Shown here one piece after another: positions 17,851 through 24,636 of a DNA stretch of 64,000 nt. Numbering within the stretch: position 1 is the first letter of the stretch; every line of letters starts with the position of its first letter. The position numbers and the translations under genes were made by a program. A model generated the notes under the pieces. It did not search any database, was not told the DNA's origin, and was given only the letters and a program-made list of their open reading frames with translations. Source of the stretch: an uncultured Flavobacteriaceae bacterium (GTDB lineage Bacteria > Bacteroidota > Bacteroidia > Flavobacteriales > Flavobacteriaceae); assembly GCA_947500385.1 (NCBI GenBank), contig CANMSA010000011.1, positions 1-64,000 on the forward strand. Reading direction: 5' to 3'.

Positions 17851-18276
17851 TTATTGTTTAAAGTCTATTTCTTTCACACCTTTGATATCGCGCCGGGCGT
17901 CTACGGCCAATCGTAATTGTTCTTTAATTTCCTTCCCGTTGGCCACTCCTTTGATGATGATGGTCGGGTTTGAATGGTCTGTACTGTCTAGCCACACGTT
18001 CGATAACCCGACAATACGCAACCAAAAGGGTTGTAAATGTCGAATATCCTTGACCCGGTATAACTCGATCTCATTGGTGGTCTTGGAAAAAATACCCATA
18101 TGTTCAATAATACGCTGATCTGTAATCTCAAGCTTATGGCACTTGGTATCAAAATACATCCATAGGGCCATGAGAATTCCTATCCCAAAAGCTGCGGTAA
18201 ACAGCACGCACAGCATATAAAAGGGGAAATTGGTCCATTGGGAAGGATTGCCCTCCCATATTAATTTTTCTTCCAT
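17851..18276 (-). CDS. Bacterial PH-domain membrane protein (YdbS/bPH2-like)
   Basis: A 141-aa protein. The N-terminal WEGNPSQW motif is followed by a membrane hairpin (about residues 20-45) and a bPH2 domain (about 50-135: YFDTKCHKLEITDQRIIEHMGIFSKTTNEIELYRVKDI, split here by description only). Proteins of this class sit on the cytoplasmic face of membranes; their ligand is usually unknown. Its position directly downstream of the VirB8-like gene (37 bp gap) in the T4SS transcription unit is unusual and suggests an accessory role in assembly or membrane positioning. Confidence 0.75.
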   Translation of the reverse strand: MEEKLIWEGNPSQWTNFPFYMLCVLFTAAFGIGILMALWMYFDTKCHKLEITDQRIIEHMGIFSKTTNEIELYRVKDIRHLQPFWLRIVGLSNVWLDSTDHSNPTIIIKGVANGKEIKEQLRLAVDARRDIKGVKEIDFKQ

Positions 18277-18313
18277 AACTGGTTTTTATATGTTATTTCC
18301 TGTTAAGGCGTCA

Positions 18314-18937
18314 CTACTCTTTTTCTATTTCCACTGTTGACGCGTCATAATTTTCAATGAGCAATCCATGTGGATTATCATCTGTTCTTGCTACATTATG
18401 CAGGTCAAAAAAAGCGGTAAACTTATCGATGCGTTCATTACGCTGATCTGTTCTGCTTATCTTTAGCTGCCCGTATACGGCTGCCTTATACGGTTTTTGC
18501 CGATCGTCTACTTGAACGGAATCTATCTGCAAATGCTGTACTAGGTTCTGATTCTTTATCTTGGAAAAGTGCCCTTTTGCCTTTAAGGTCAGGTATAACT
18601 GTTTCCCGGAATGCCCGGTCATCGTAAGGGCCCTGTTCATATTTCTTTCTTGTACGAACTGGTCTATGTTCCAGAACAGCCTATGAAAGGTATAGATGTG
18701 GCTTTTAATTTCGGGAGATCGGTACAGATCTACATCGGTAGATGAAATACCCTTGGCCAAGGCCATTTGCCCATTTTCGGTCAAAATATAGGCGGTTTCG
18801 GCAAAATGCCGGGTTACATAAAACGCCCAGGACAAACTACCAATAGTAATTATGAGGGACGTTATTAAACTTATGGCCATTGCTTTTTTTGCCAAGGCAA
18901 AACTTGTGGGTATGTCTTTTAGTGATTTTAAATTCAT
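18314..18937 (-). CDS. traK: TraK-like (VirB8-type) T4SS inner-membrane protein
   Basis: A 207-aa protein with the layout of Bacteroides TraK, the VirB8 equivalent. It has a short cytoplasmic N-terminus, one membrane helix (about residues 22-44, ISLITSLIITIGSLSWAFYV) and a periplasmic NTF2-like domain with the family pattern HIYTFHRLFWNIDQF. VirB8 proteins nucleate assembly of the secretion channel. It follows the VirB2-like gene across a 190-bp gap that contains a strong hairpin (19079-19111). The length agrees with TraK of conjugative elements. Confidence 0.8.
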   Translation of the reverse strand: MNLKSLKDIPTSFALAKKAMAISLITSLIITIGSLSWAFYVTRHFAETAYILTENGQMALAKGISSTDVDLYRSPEIKSHIYTFHRLFWNIDQFVQERNMNRALTMTGHSGKQLYLTLKAKGHFSKIKNQNLVQHLQIDSVQVDDRQKPYKAAVYGQLKISRTDQRNERIDKFTAFFDLHNVARTDDNPHGLLIENYDASTVEIEKE

Positions 18938-19078
18938 GACATTTATTTTAAGGGTTGATCACGTCTTCTATTGGGCAAGGTCTTCTTGAGAAGCCTGGAT
19001 CATTTCCTTAACTGGGTAACACCCAATAAGGTACCGACCCAAATTGAAAACGATACTTGACCTGAAGTAACGTAAAAT

Positions 19079-19111
19079 AGAGGGTTGTTTCTCTTGATGA
19101 AACAACCCTCT
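19079..19111. terminator. 13-bp perfect hairpin after the pilin gene
   Basis: AGAGGGTTGTTTC and GAAACAACCCTCT pair perfectly around a 7-base loop. A T-rich stretch follows on both strands (GTTTTTA on plus, ATTTTA on minus). On the minus strand it lies 15 bp after the stop of the VirB2-like gene, inside the operon. It may be a partial terminator or a 3' stabiliser that raises pilin mRNA relative to the downstream genes. Confidence 0.7.
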
Positions 19112-19126
19112 GTTTTTAACGCGTTT

Positions 19127-19486
19127 CTATACACCACCAGCAGCTGGTGCGAAGAAGGTACTCAAGACTTTAGCAATACCGAATACGGCAAGGCCAATAA
19201 CAAATTTGATCAGGTTCTTTTGGGCTTGCTCACTACCCTGCATATACTGCACAAATACCAGGAATGCCCCCACAACGGAGTAAATCCCCACCAGGGCCGT
19301 CATCACTAAATCCACTTCACCCGCCCAGGTTGTAATTTGGCCGGAAACGGCACCGCTTACCGGGCCAAAAGCGAACAACGCAATGGCCATTACCGCCATT
19401 AAACGTATGTGTTGATAACTAGACTTGGTAGTGGTTACACCGGTCTTTTTTCTTAACTTCTTGATAATCGATTTTACTTTTTTCAT
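19127..19486 (-). CDS. traE: TraE-like (VirB2-type, DUF4134) T4SS pilin
   Basis: A 119-aa protein. A basic N-terminus (KKVKSIIKKLRKKTG) is followed by a long signal/hydrophobic helix (about 28-50). Two further hydrophobic helices follow (about 60-82, 90-112), separated by the charged loop QYMQGSEQAQKN typical of TraE/DUF4134. These proteins are the VirB2-like major pilin subunit. It is followed by a strong hairpin that may set its level. The small size and Gly/Ala-rich end FFAPAAGGV fit the family. Confidence 0.85.
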   Translation of the reverse strand: MKKVKSIIKKLRKKTGVTTTKSSYQHIRLMAVMAIALFAFGPVSGAVSGQITTWAGEVDLVMTALVGIYSVVGAFLVFVQYMQGSEQAQKNLIKFVIGLAVFGIAKVLSTFFAPAAGGV

Positions 19487-19543
19487 TTTGTTAATTTTAG
19501 ATTTAATAAGTATTCAATAATTAGGATTAGATAATTCGTATTT

Positions 19544-19846
19544 TTATTCGGTATCGAGGGTATTGGGTTCTTTGTTGGTTAAACTTCTAATGGATCGGTC
19601 ACAGTGAATACATTTGTTTCCTGTATTGTAGGTGATGTATTGGATCAACTCTCCCTTGGCCGGGAATTTGGTATCGATGTAGAAGAAGATGCCACCGAAA
19701 GTCGGGAACAGCAACGCTACCGGTAAATTGTAAAAGCCAAGAAAAAGAAGGCCTAATCCACTGGCAAGAATTACCGCTACCCTTGATAGGGCAAACCCCC
19801 ATACTTCTGGTGTCTTCTCCAAAACCTTTGGTGCTCTGAATTCCAT
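19544..19846 (-). CDS. traF: TraF-like (VirB3-type, DUF4133) T4SS protein
   Basis: A 100-aa protein with two adjacent membrane segments (about residues 18-57) after a short cytoplasmic start carrying the VirB3-like pattern RAPKVLEKTPEVWGF. A C-terminal part with CIHC follows. This is the VirB3 equivalent of Bacteroidetes T4SSs, an inner-membrane partner of the VirB4 ATPase. The gene order VirB6 - VirB3 - VirB2 - VirB8 around it supports the call. The CIHC pair is not usual for VirB3 and could bind metal or form a disulphide. Confidence 0.8.
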   Translation of the reverse strand: MEFRAPKVLEKTPEVWGFALSRVAVILASGLGLLFLGFYNLPVALLFPTFGGIFFYIDTKFPAKGELIQYITYNTGNKCIHCDRSIRSLTNKEPNTLDTE

Positions 19847-19883
19847 ATGCTATTTGTGTTTTATGTTTAATTAAGGCAATAGG

Positions 19884-20741
19884 TTATTTAAACATTCTAC
19901 CCATATTGCCCATAACATTCTTCCCTACTCCTTGTCCCAGTTCACTGCCCTTGCTCACCAAAATGTTCGCAAATTTGGGTATCTGCAGAATGGTCAAAAT
20001 CATCACGATTTGTAGGGCTATTGCAAAAAGGGGGCTCGTAAAGGTTTTGGCCGAGGGATCCAAGGCAATTATGATTACCTGCATTATAAAATATATGGGT
20101 CTCCAAAGCATCACCGAAACAAAGCCAAAAAACCAATTTCCAAATACCGACTGGTTTCCCGCGATCATTGAAAAAGGAATTGCAATGGTCCCTATGATAT
20201 AGTAAATGGCAATGAGTATGATTTGCCGAAACATCATATAGGCGCCAACGACCGTGGCGGTCAGATAAATGAGCACGTGAATAAGTTCGAGCATGGGGTT
20301 GATGGCAAGAATATCGAAAATTCCCCAGCCGGGTCCCGTGGATATATCAACGTAGGTCATCACCGCTTCGAACTTGCCCGCTGTTGTACTGGTATCAATG
20401 CTTGGCCCTGCCGATGGCGTTGGCAAGCTTAATCCGGTAACACCATCTGTCATCATCTGGGTCACAAATGTTATGGGCCGTCGAAGCACTAGGTCTACCA
20501 AGTCTGAATACAAGGCCAAGACGCCCAATAAAATACAGGGTCTTATAATAACAAAAGGATCTAGCCTGGTATCGATATCCGAAAAATACAACATCACCTT
20601 ATACGCTATATAGATAAAAGCGATGACTCCTGCCAGTTGCGTGGTGCCTACCAATATCAATTCGACGAAATCGTAAATATGTCCGCTTTTACTATTCACC
20701 CCAAAAAGTTCCGTCCAAAACTCGGTTAATACTGTTTCCAT
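19884..20741 (-). CDS. traJ: TraJ-like (VirB6-type) polytopic T4SS protein
   Basis: A 285-aa inner-membrane protein with about six to seven hydrophobic segments (for example ELILVGTTQLAGVIAFIYIA, IDTRLDPFVIIRPCILLGVLALY, VYLTATVVGAYMMFRQI-type regions). It also carries the TraJ-family pattern LWRPIYFIMQVIIIAL. The C-terminus is soluble and Gly-rich (GSELGQGVGKNVMGNMGRMFK). TraJ is the VirB6 equivalent and forms part of the translocation channel. Five bases separate it from the exported 190-aa protein upstream. Confidence 0.85.
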   Translation of the reverse strand: METVLTEFWTELFGVNSKSGHIYDFVELILVGTTQLAGVIAFIYIAYKVMLYFSDIDTRLDPFVIIRPCILLGVLALYSDLVDLVLRRPITFVTQMMTDGVTGLSLPTPSAGPSIDTSTTAGKFEAVMTYVDISTGPGWGIFDILAINPMLELIHVLIYLTATVVGAYMMFRQIILIAIYYIIGTIAIPFSMIAGNQSVFGNWFFGFVSVMLWRPIYFIMQVIIIALDPSAKTFTSPLFAIALQIVMILTILQIPKFANILVSKGSELGQGVGKNVMGNMGRMFK

Positions 20742-20746
20742 AATTC

Positions 20747-21319
20747 TTACTGTTTAAAAATTCTGTTAATTGCACTCCTATTGTCCAAATCGTACTGTAT
20801 CGCTTGTAGGCTCGATTTTATTTTGCGAATCTGTAAATACTTTTTGAGCCAATAGGTGTAGTTGTAGCCGACTCCACCGGCTACGGCTGCATCTATCGTT
20901 GATTGTACTATATCGCCATTTGCCCGGTCGAAATAGGCTTTTTCCTTCGCCAAAGCCGATTTAATGTCTTTGATCCCATGGCGCAGAAAAAAGGGTATCG
21001 CTTCTATATTTGCTACCTGTGTTTCCAGATCTTGAATAAGCTGATCGGTCTGTTGGGTCAAATATTCGAGCCCCAAATAAACCGCAGCAGAGGTTATATT
21101 TGCGCCAGGATCTAATTTGTCTTGATACGCTTCTTCTATATCCTCGAGTTTTTTCAACTCATCTTGCATCAGTTTTCTTTCGGCAACAATGGTAGCAAGA
21201 AAGGCTACCTGAGTACCTCTGTAACCATTTAATTTGAGGTCTCGCACCTCTGTCTGTCCATATTGTTTTGCAGATAGCGCAAGGCAAATAAGGAGCATAA
21301 CTATTTTAATATTCTTCAT
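20747..21319 (-). CDS. Exported helical protein of the T4SS operon (VirB5/TraI-like position)
   Basis: A 190-aa protein with a signal peptide (about residues 1-21, ending KQYGQ). It is nearly all helical afterwards, with coiled-coil potential (ERKLMQDELKKLEDIEEAY) and a Gly-rich hydrophobic patch (IDAAVAGGVGYNYTYWLKK). Its place just before VirB6 and its size match the VirB5-like/TraI-type periplasmic proteins of Bacteroidetes conjugation loci. The C-terminus is SAINRIFKQ; similar aromatic ends occur in the next three exported proteins. Its first codons overlap the end of the upstream gene by 14 bp. Confidence 0.65.
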   Translation of the reverse strand: MKNIKIVMLLICLALSAKQYGQTEVRDLKLNGYRGTQVAFLATIVAERKLMQDELKKLEDIEEAYQDKLDPGANITSAAVYLGLEYLTQQTDQLIQDLETQVANIEAIPFFLRHGIKDIKSALAKEKAYFDRANGDIVQSTIDAAVAGGVGYNYTYWLKKYLQIRKIKSSLQAIQYDLDNRSAINRIFKQ

Positions 21320-21860
21320 CTTCCAAGCTTATGTTTATAACATTTTGTAGGGCTTCCAGCGTAAGCAACATTCGCTTACCTTCGGGCATATATAAGATAT
21401 CGGTAGCTCCGACCGCCTTTATTCCCAAATAGTCACGAACATTTTGTAATTCGGCATTGTACTTTTGAATAAATCGATATCTGATTGCAACATTCTTAAA
21501 CATGCTTTGATTACTATATGCGCCACTTATCGGTAGTATCGGATATTTGAACCACATGTAATTTTTACAATCGATATTGATAAAGTCTTCAACAATGGCT
21601 CTTATAGGGCCTTCAAGGGGAGAGCCGGCAATCTGTAGGCTGTTGGCCCTTTCTTCCATAACAGTTTTCATATAGTTAACGGTAAGAGCGTCTGCAAGGT
21701 CGTACTCTGCAATCTTCTCATACTCCTTTACCATATTGTCGTAATGATCAGCTGACCAAGCATCGTGCAACCAGGTAGGCCAAGGTAATTGGGCATTAAC
21801 CGATTGAAAAAGCAACATAGTGAGCATAGGTACCGCTATATTTTTTATTATTGTTTTCAT
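21306..21860 (-). CDS. Exported hypothetical protein of the T4SS operon
   Basis: A 184-aa protein with a signal peptide (about 1-23, ending SVNAQ). The mature start is Trp/Pro-rich (LPWPTWLHDAWSADHYDNM). A mostly helical body contains a single Cys, and the C-terminus is acidic (SLEDEEY). I do not recognise the family. The position between VirB9 and VirB6 genes and the overlap with the next gene mark it as a T4SS component, plausibly a minor pilus or periplasmic scaffold protein. It differs from its neighbours in lacking the aromatic-hydrophobic end. Confidence 0.6.
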   Translation of the reverse strand: MKTIIKNIAVPMLTMLLFQSVNAQLPWPTWLHDAWSADHYDNMVKEYEKIAEYDLADALTVNYMKTVMEERANSLQIAGSPLEGPIRAIVEDFINIDCKNYMWFKYPILPISGAYSNQSMFKNVAIRYRFIQKYNAELQNVRDYLGIKAVGATDILYMPEGKRMLLTLEALQNVINISLEDEEY

Positions 21861-21934
21861 GTTTTAAAACTTTAAAATGAAGTATCTAATCATGCAACTT
21901 TTATGTACACCTTAGATTACTTTCCTTGCTTTTA

Positions 21935-22468
21935 TCAATTAGAAAAAAGTAGGTTCAGCAAGGTACTTTTATCAATCTCCGATTCGATTTGATCCAACCG
22001 TCGATGCAAGATTTCAACCGACACTCGGGTATTTTGATTTAAGTTGAGCCGTTCACCATAAATTGACTGACCCTCGATCAAGTCATCAAGACTATCTAGC
22101 TCCTGATCCATATTTAATGCCATTCTTTCGATGTCGTTTAAGCGTTTGGTATTGTCTCTTTTTAAATAATGTGCATACAGCCCAAGACCGTTGTTCTTCA
22201 CCTGCAAATCATCAATACGTAAGATCAACTCATCTAGCGCATCAAAGACAGGGTTGCCACCATCCAAAAGAGTGGGTGCATAGTAGAACCCTCTTTTTCG
22301 GTATTCTTCTGAAAACTCCTCAATCTTTGCTGCGTACTCTTTTTCCCATTCATACCATGGAATAAGGCCGGCTTCCATTGAAATAGACAAAGCCGTTACT
22401 GAAACGTTTAGCTGTCCCATAAGGGTCGGCGACCAACATATCAATGCCGCTATTATTAGTTTTTTCAT
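21935..22468 (-). CDS. Exported helical protein of the T4SS operon
   Basis: A 177-aa protein with a signal peptide (about 1-19, ending LMGQ). The body is helical, with a Trp/Tyr-rich region (IPWYEWEKEYAAKIEEF) and a coiled-coil second half (ILHRRLDQIESEIDKS). The C-terminus is TLLNLLFSN. Family unknown. It lies 10 bp downstream of the 197-aa exported gene. Its size, helicity and closing 'hydrophobic-Phe' residues resemble the products at 20747 and 23209, so these could be diverged relatives. Confidence 0.6.
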   Translation of the reverse strand: MKKLIIAALICWSPTLMGQLNVSVTALSISMEAGLIPWYEWEKEYAAKIEEFSEEYRKRGFYYAPTLLDGGNPVFDALDELILRIDDLQVKNNGLGLYAHYLKRDNTKRLNDIERMALNMDQELDSLDDLIEGQSIYGERLNLNQNTRVSVEILHRRLDQIESEIDKSTLLNLLFSN

Positions 22469-22478
22469 GATTCTTGTT

Positions 22479-23072
22479 TTAAAAAATTACTTCTGCGGCT
22501 TGTAAGAGGTCTAACAATTCGGTCTCGTTCGTAAATGCATAACCGGCAGCCGCTAACATTAACAAGGTTCTCATTTGTGCCTCGTCTTTCGAAAAGGTTC
22601 TTAGGATATCTCTTCTAAGCCTGTAAATTTGTTGCCGATCAGCCACCCTTATTTTGTTGGCATCCATATACTGTAAAAAAAGCAGGTCGAAAGTATTGTC
22701 CCCAATCCTATCCATATAATCATTTTTACTCTTTGAAAAATAAGGAGTACCGTGCACACCAAATCTGCTCCCAAGAAAATCACCCCCGATTGCCATACCG
22801 GCTCTTAAGGTGCTACCGAAAATAAATTCACTGTTTTTATCGTAACTGTTTGCCGCATACTCAAGATCCATTCGTTGCTGTAGCTTTTGACGTGCTCTCT
22901 TCAGATCCATCCACATTTGTGTATTGGCCCCTACCGAGACTAGATGTGCAGCATCTATTTTAATCATTTTAGAATAGGTTTTTGAATCTGTGTTTTTCCA
23001 ATACCACCATTGTGCAGTGCAGAGATTACATATGAGTAAAAATATTATTGTGCTAAAATGTTGCGCTTTCAT
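22479..23072 (-). CDS. Exported hypothetical protein of the T4SS operon
   Basis: A 197-aa protein with a signal peptide (about 1-20, ending CTAQ). The mature start is WWYWKNTDSKTYSKM. A Gly-rich hydrophobic patch (STLRAGMAIGGDFLGSRFG, about residues 90-108) and helices rich in Arg/Gln follow. It ends LLQAAEVIF. No family is recognised. It belongs to the five-gene set of exported proteins between VirB9 and VirB6. The amphipathic Gly-rich patch could insert in or contact a membrane. Confidence 0.6.
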   Translation of the reverse strand: MKAQHFSTIIFLLICNLCTAQWWYWKNTDSKTYSKMIKIDAAHLVSVGANTQMWMDLKRARQKLQQRMDLEYAANSYDKNSEFIFGSTLRAGMAIGGDFLGSRFGVHGTPYFSKSKNDYMDRIGDNTFDLLFLQYMDANKIRVADRQQIYRLRRDILRTFSKDEAQMRTLLMLAAAGYAFTNETELLDLLQAAEVIF

Positions 23073-23208
23073 AGTGCGTGTTTTAATTCCATTCTGTTTA
23101 AACCTGTCGGCACCAAATTGTATTCTGGTATGCCGTCATCCTTGCTAGGTCCAAGACCAATTTTGCTTTGCTGTTCAAGGTTGTTATCAATGTTTTTGTC
23201 TTTGTCAA

Positions 23209-23787
23209 CTAGCGGAACAGCGTTTGGATGAGACCTCTTTTTGTTTTTTCTACTTCCATTTCAGTGAGCTCAAGATGTAGCCTGTGAACAATGGCAAAAT
23301 ATTTCTCATGTATTTGATCTCTTATACCATTATTCACCTTATATCTCGTTCCCGCATCGATCAAGTCGTTGACTACTATGGCAGATTTTACCAGAAATGC
23401 CAGCTTTTTATCGCAGGCCCTTTTTTCACTGTTTAAGGCGCCGCCAAAAAAACCATCACAAAGACTAGTATAGCTCGCAGCGGTTATTCCTATCCTTTGG
23501 TGCGGTTCTACCCACCCTCTGGCCTCATTTTCCATAACTGCCGTCGGCACAATATTCCGAAGGAACTCGAGATGTGAATTCCAGCGCATCTTTCGCACGT
23601 TGGTCGTCATCCAAGATTCGACGAAGGTGGCCGCATAATTCCCCGGATCGGCATATTCAGTTACCGGGTTATAATAAAAGTCCGTTGGGTCGGGCGTTGG
23701 TGGCGGTTGTAAATCGCCTGTATACTCATGCTGGCCCCAGCTTTGTAGCGCAAAAAATAACGTGCCTATTAGTGCGATCCTTTTCAT
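23209..23787 (-). CDS. Exported hypothetical protein of the T4SS operon
   Basis: A 192-aa protein with a signal peptide (about 1-18, ending SWGQ). The mature start is Pro/Tyr-rich (YTGDLQPPPTPDPTDFYYNP), perhaps extended, and a helical domain follows with two Cys (SLCDGFFGG, KRACDKK) that could form a disulphide. The C-terminus is KRGLIQTLFR. Its start codon overlaps the end of the VirB9-like gene by 4 bp (ATGA type), which indicates coupled translation. Family unknown; a periplasmic T4SS role is inferred from context. Confidence 0.6.
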   Translation of the reverse strand: MKRIALIGTLFFALQSWGQHEYTGDLQPPPTPDPTDFYYNPVTEYADPGNYAATFVESWMTTNVRKMRWNSHLEFLRNIVPTAVMENEARGWVEPHQRIGITAASYTSLCDGFFGGALNSEKRACDKKLAFLVKSAIVVNDLIDAGTRYKVNNGIRDQIHEKYFAIVHRLHLELTEMEVEKTKRGLIQTLFR

Positions 23788-24623
23788 AATCGGATGGCTT
23801 TAGGGTTCAACAAATTTTTTCTAGGGATGACCAGTTTGGCCGATCGGCCGCCGTTGGCCTCCAAGACATCTATGACCAAACTCTCATGCTCGTTCGGGGT
23901 AAACTTGTTGAAGATCATGGTCATGGTCTTGGTATTGTAACCCTTTACTTTTTTGGTCTCATCCAAAATTTTAAAAGGCTTCACGATCCGTTCCTGATAG
24001 ACATATTCACCCGCCACTTTTTTTCGCAGTTTTAAGCGGAATAAGATTTGATCGATATCCAGATCTATGGTAGAACCATTATACAGTGCTACCCGAAGGG
24101 CCATATAGTCTTTTTGGTAAAAAATACCGTTGACCTTGATCCCAAAGTCCTCTCGCTTATTCTCCAATTTCGCGTTGGGTCTTGCAAAAGTCAATTGCTT
24201 TACGAAACGTGTTACTTCGGCTTCTACCTGTTCATGCTCTTTTTTCTCTTCCTGAACGGCCTGGATCTGCTGATCGGTAGCATTGATGCGATAGGTAAGA
24301 TCCTTGGCATCGCGATTATACCGTATAGGAATGGAGTAATAAGAACCGCTTTCGGTAATCACCGTAAGATTGGTCACCTGGCTTATCGGTTTCCCTACAT
24401 CTTCGCCAATGTGTTTGATCTTAATAATGGGTTGTATCGTATCGGCCACAAAATAGGGCGAGCCGAGGTCAATGTAATTGATATCCTCATCAAAGATCAA
24501 ATGCGTTGTCTTTATATCCGATACGAATACCGTCTCCAAAACGGGTAACATCTTCATATCATTTTGGCCAAAACCGAATAGACTCATCCCGGTCACCAAT
24601 ACTATTAATAGTTGATTTTTCAT
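23784..24623 (-). CDS. traN: TraN-like (VirB9-type, DUF4138) T4SS protein
   Basis: A 279-aa exported protein. A signal peptide from MKNQLLIV, ending FGFGQ, is followed by a DUF4138/TraN beta-rich domain. Family patterns include THLIFDEDINYIDLG, a long linker helix (QQIQAVQEEKKEHEQVEAEVTRF has this character) and the C-terminal strand region FNKFTPNEHESLVIDVLE. TraN is the VirB9 equivalent in the outer-membrane core complex. I prefer the ATG at 24623 over one 33 bp upstream, because only the internal start gives a normal signal peptide. Confidence 0.85.
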   Translation of the reverse strand: MKNQLLIVLVTGMSLFGFGQNDMKMLPVLETVFVSDIKTTHLIFDEDINYIDLGSPYFVADTIQPIIKIKHIGEDVGKPISQVTNLTVITESGSYYSIPIRYNRDAKDLTYRINATDQQIQAVQEEKKEHEQVEAEVTRFVKQLTFARPNAKLENKREDFGIKVNGIFYQKDYMALRVALYNGSTIDLDIDQILFRLKLRKKVAGEYVYQERIVKPFKILDETKKVKGYNTKTMTMIFNKFTPNEHESLVIDVLEANGGRSAKLVIPRKNLLNPKAIRL

Positions 24624-24636
24624 CTTCTTTATTTCT

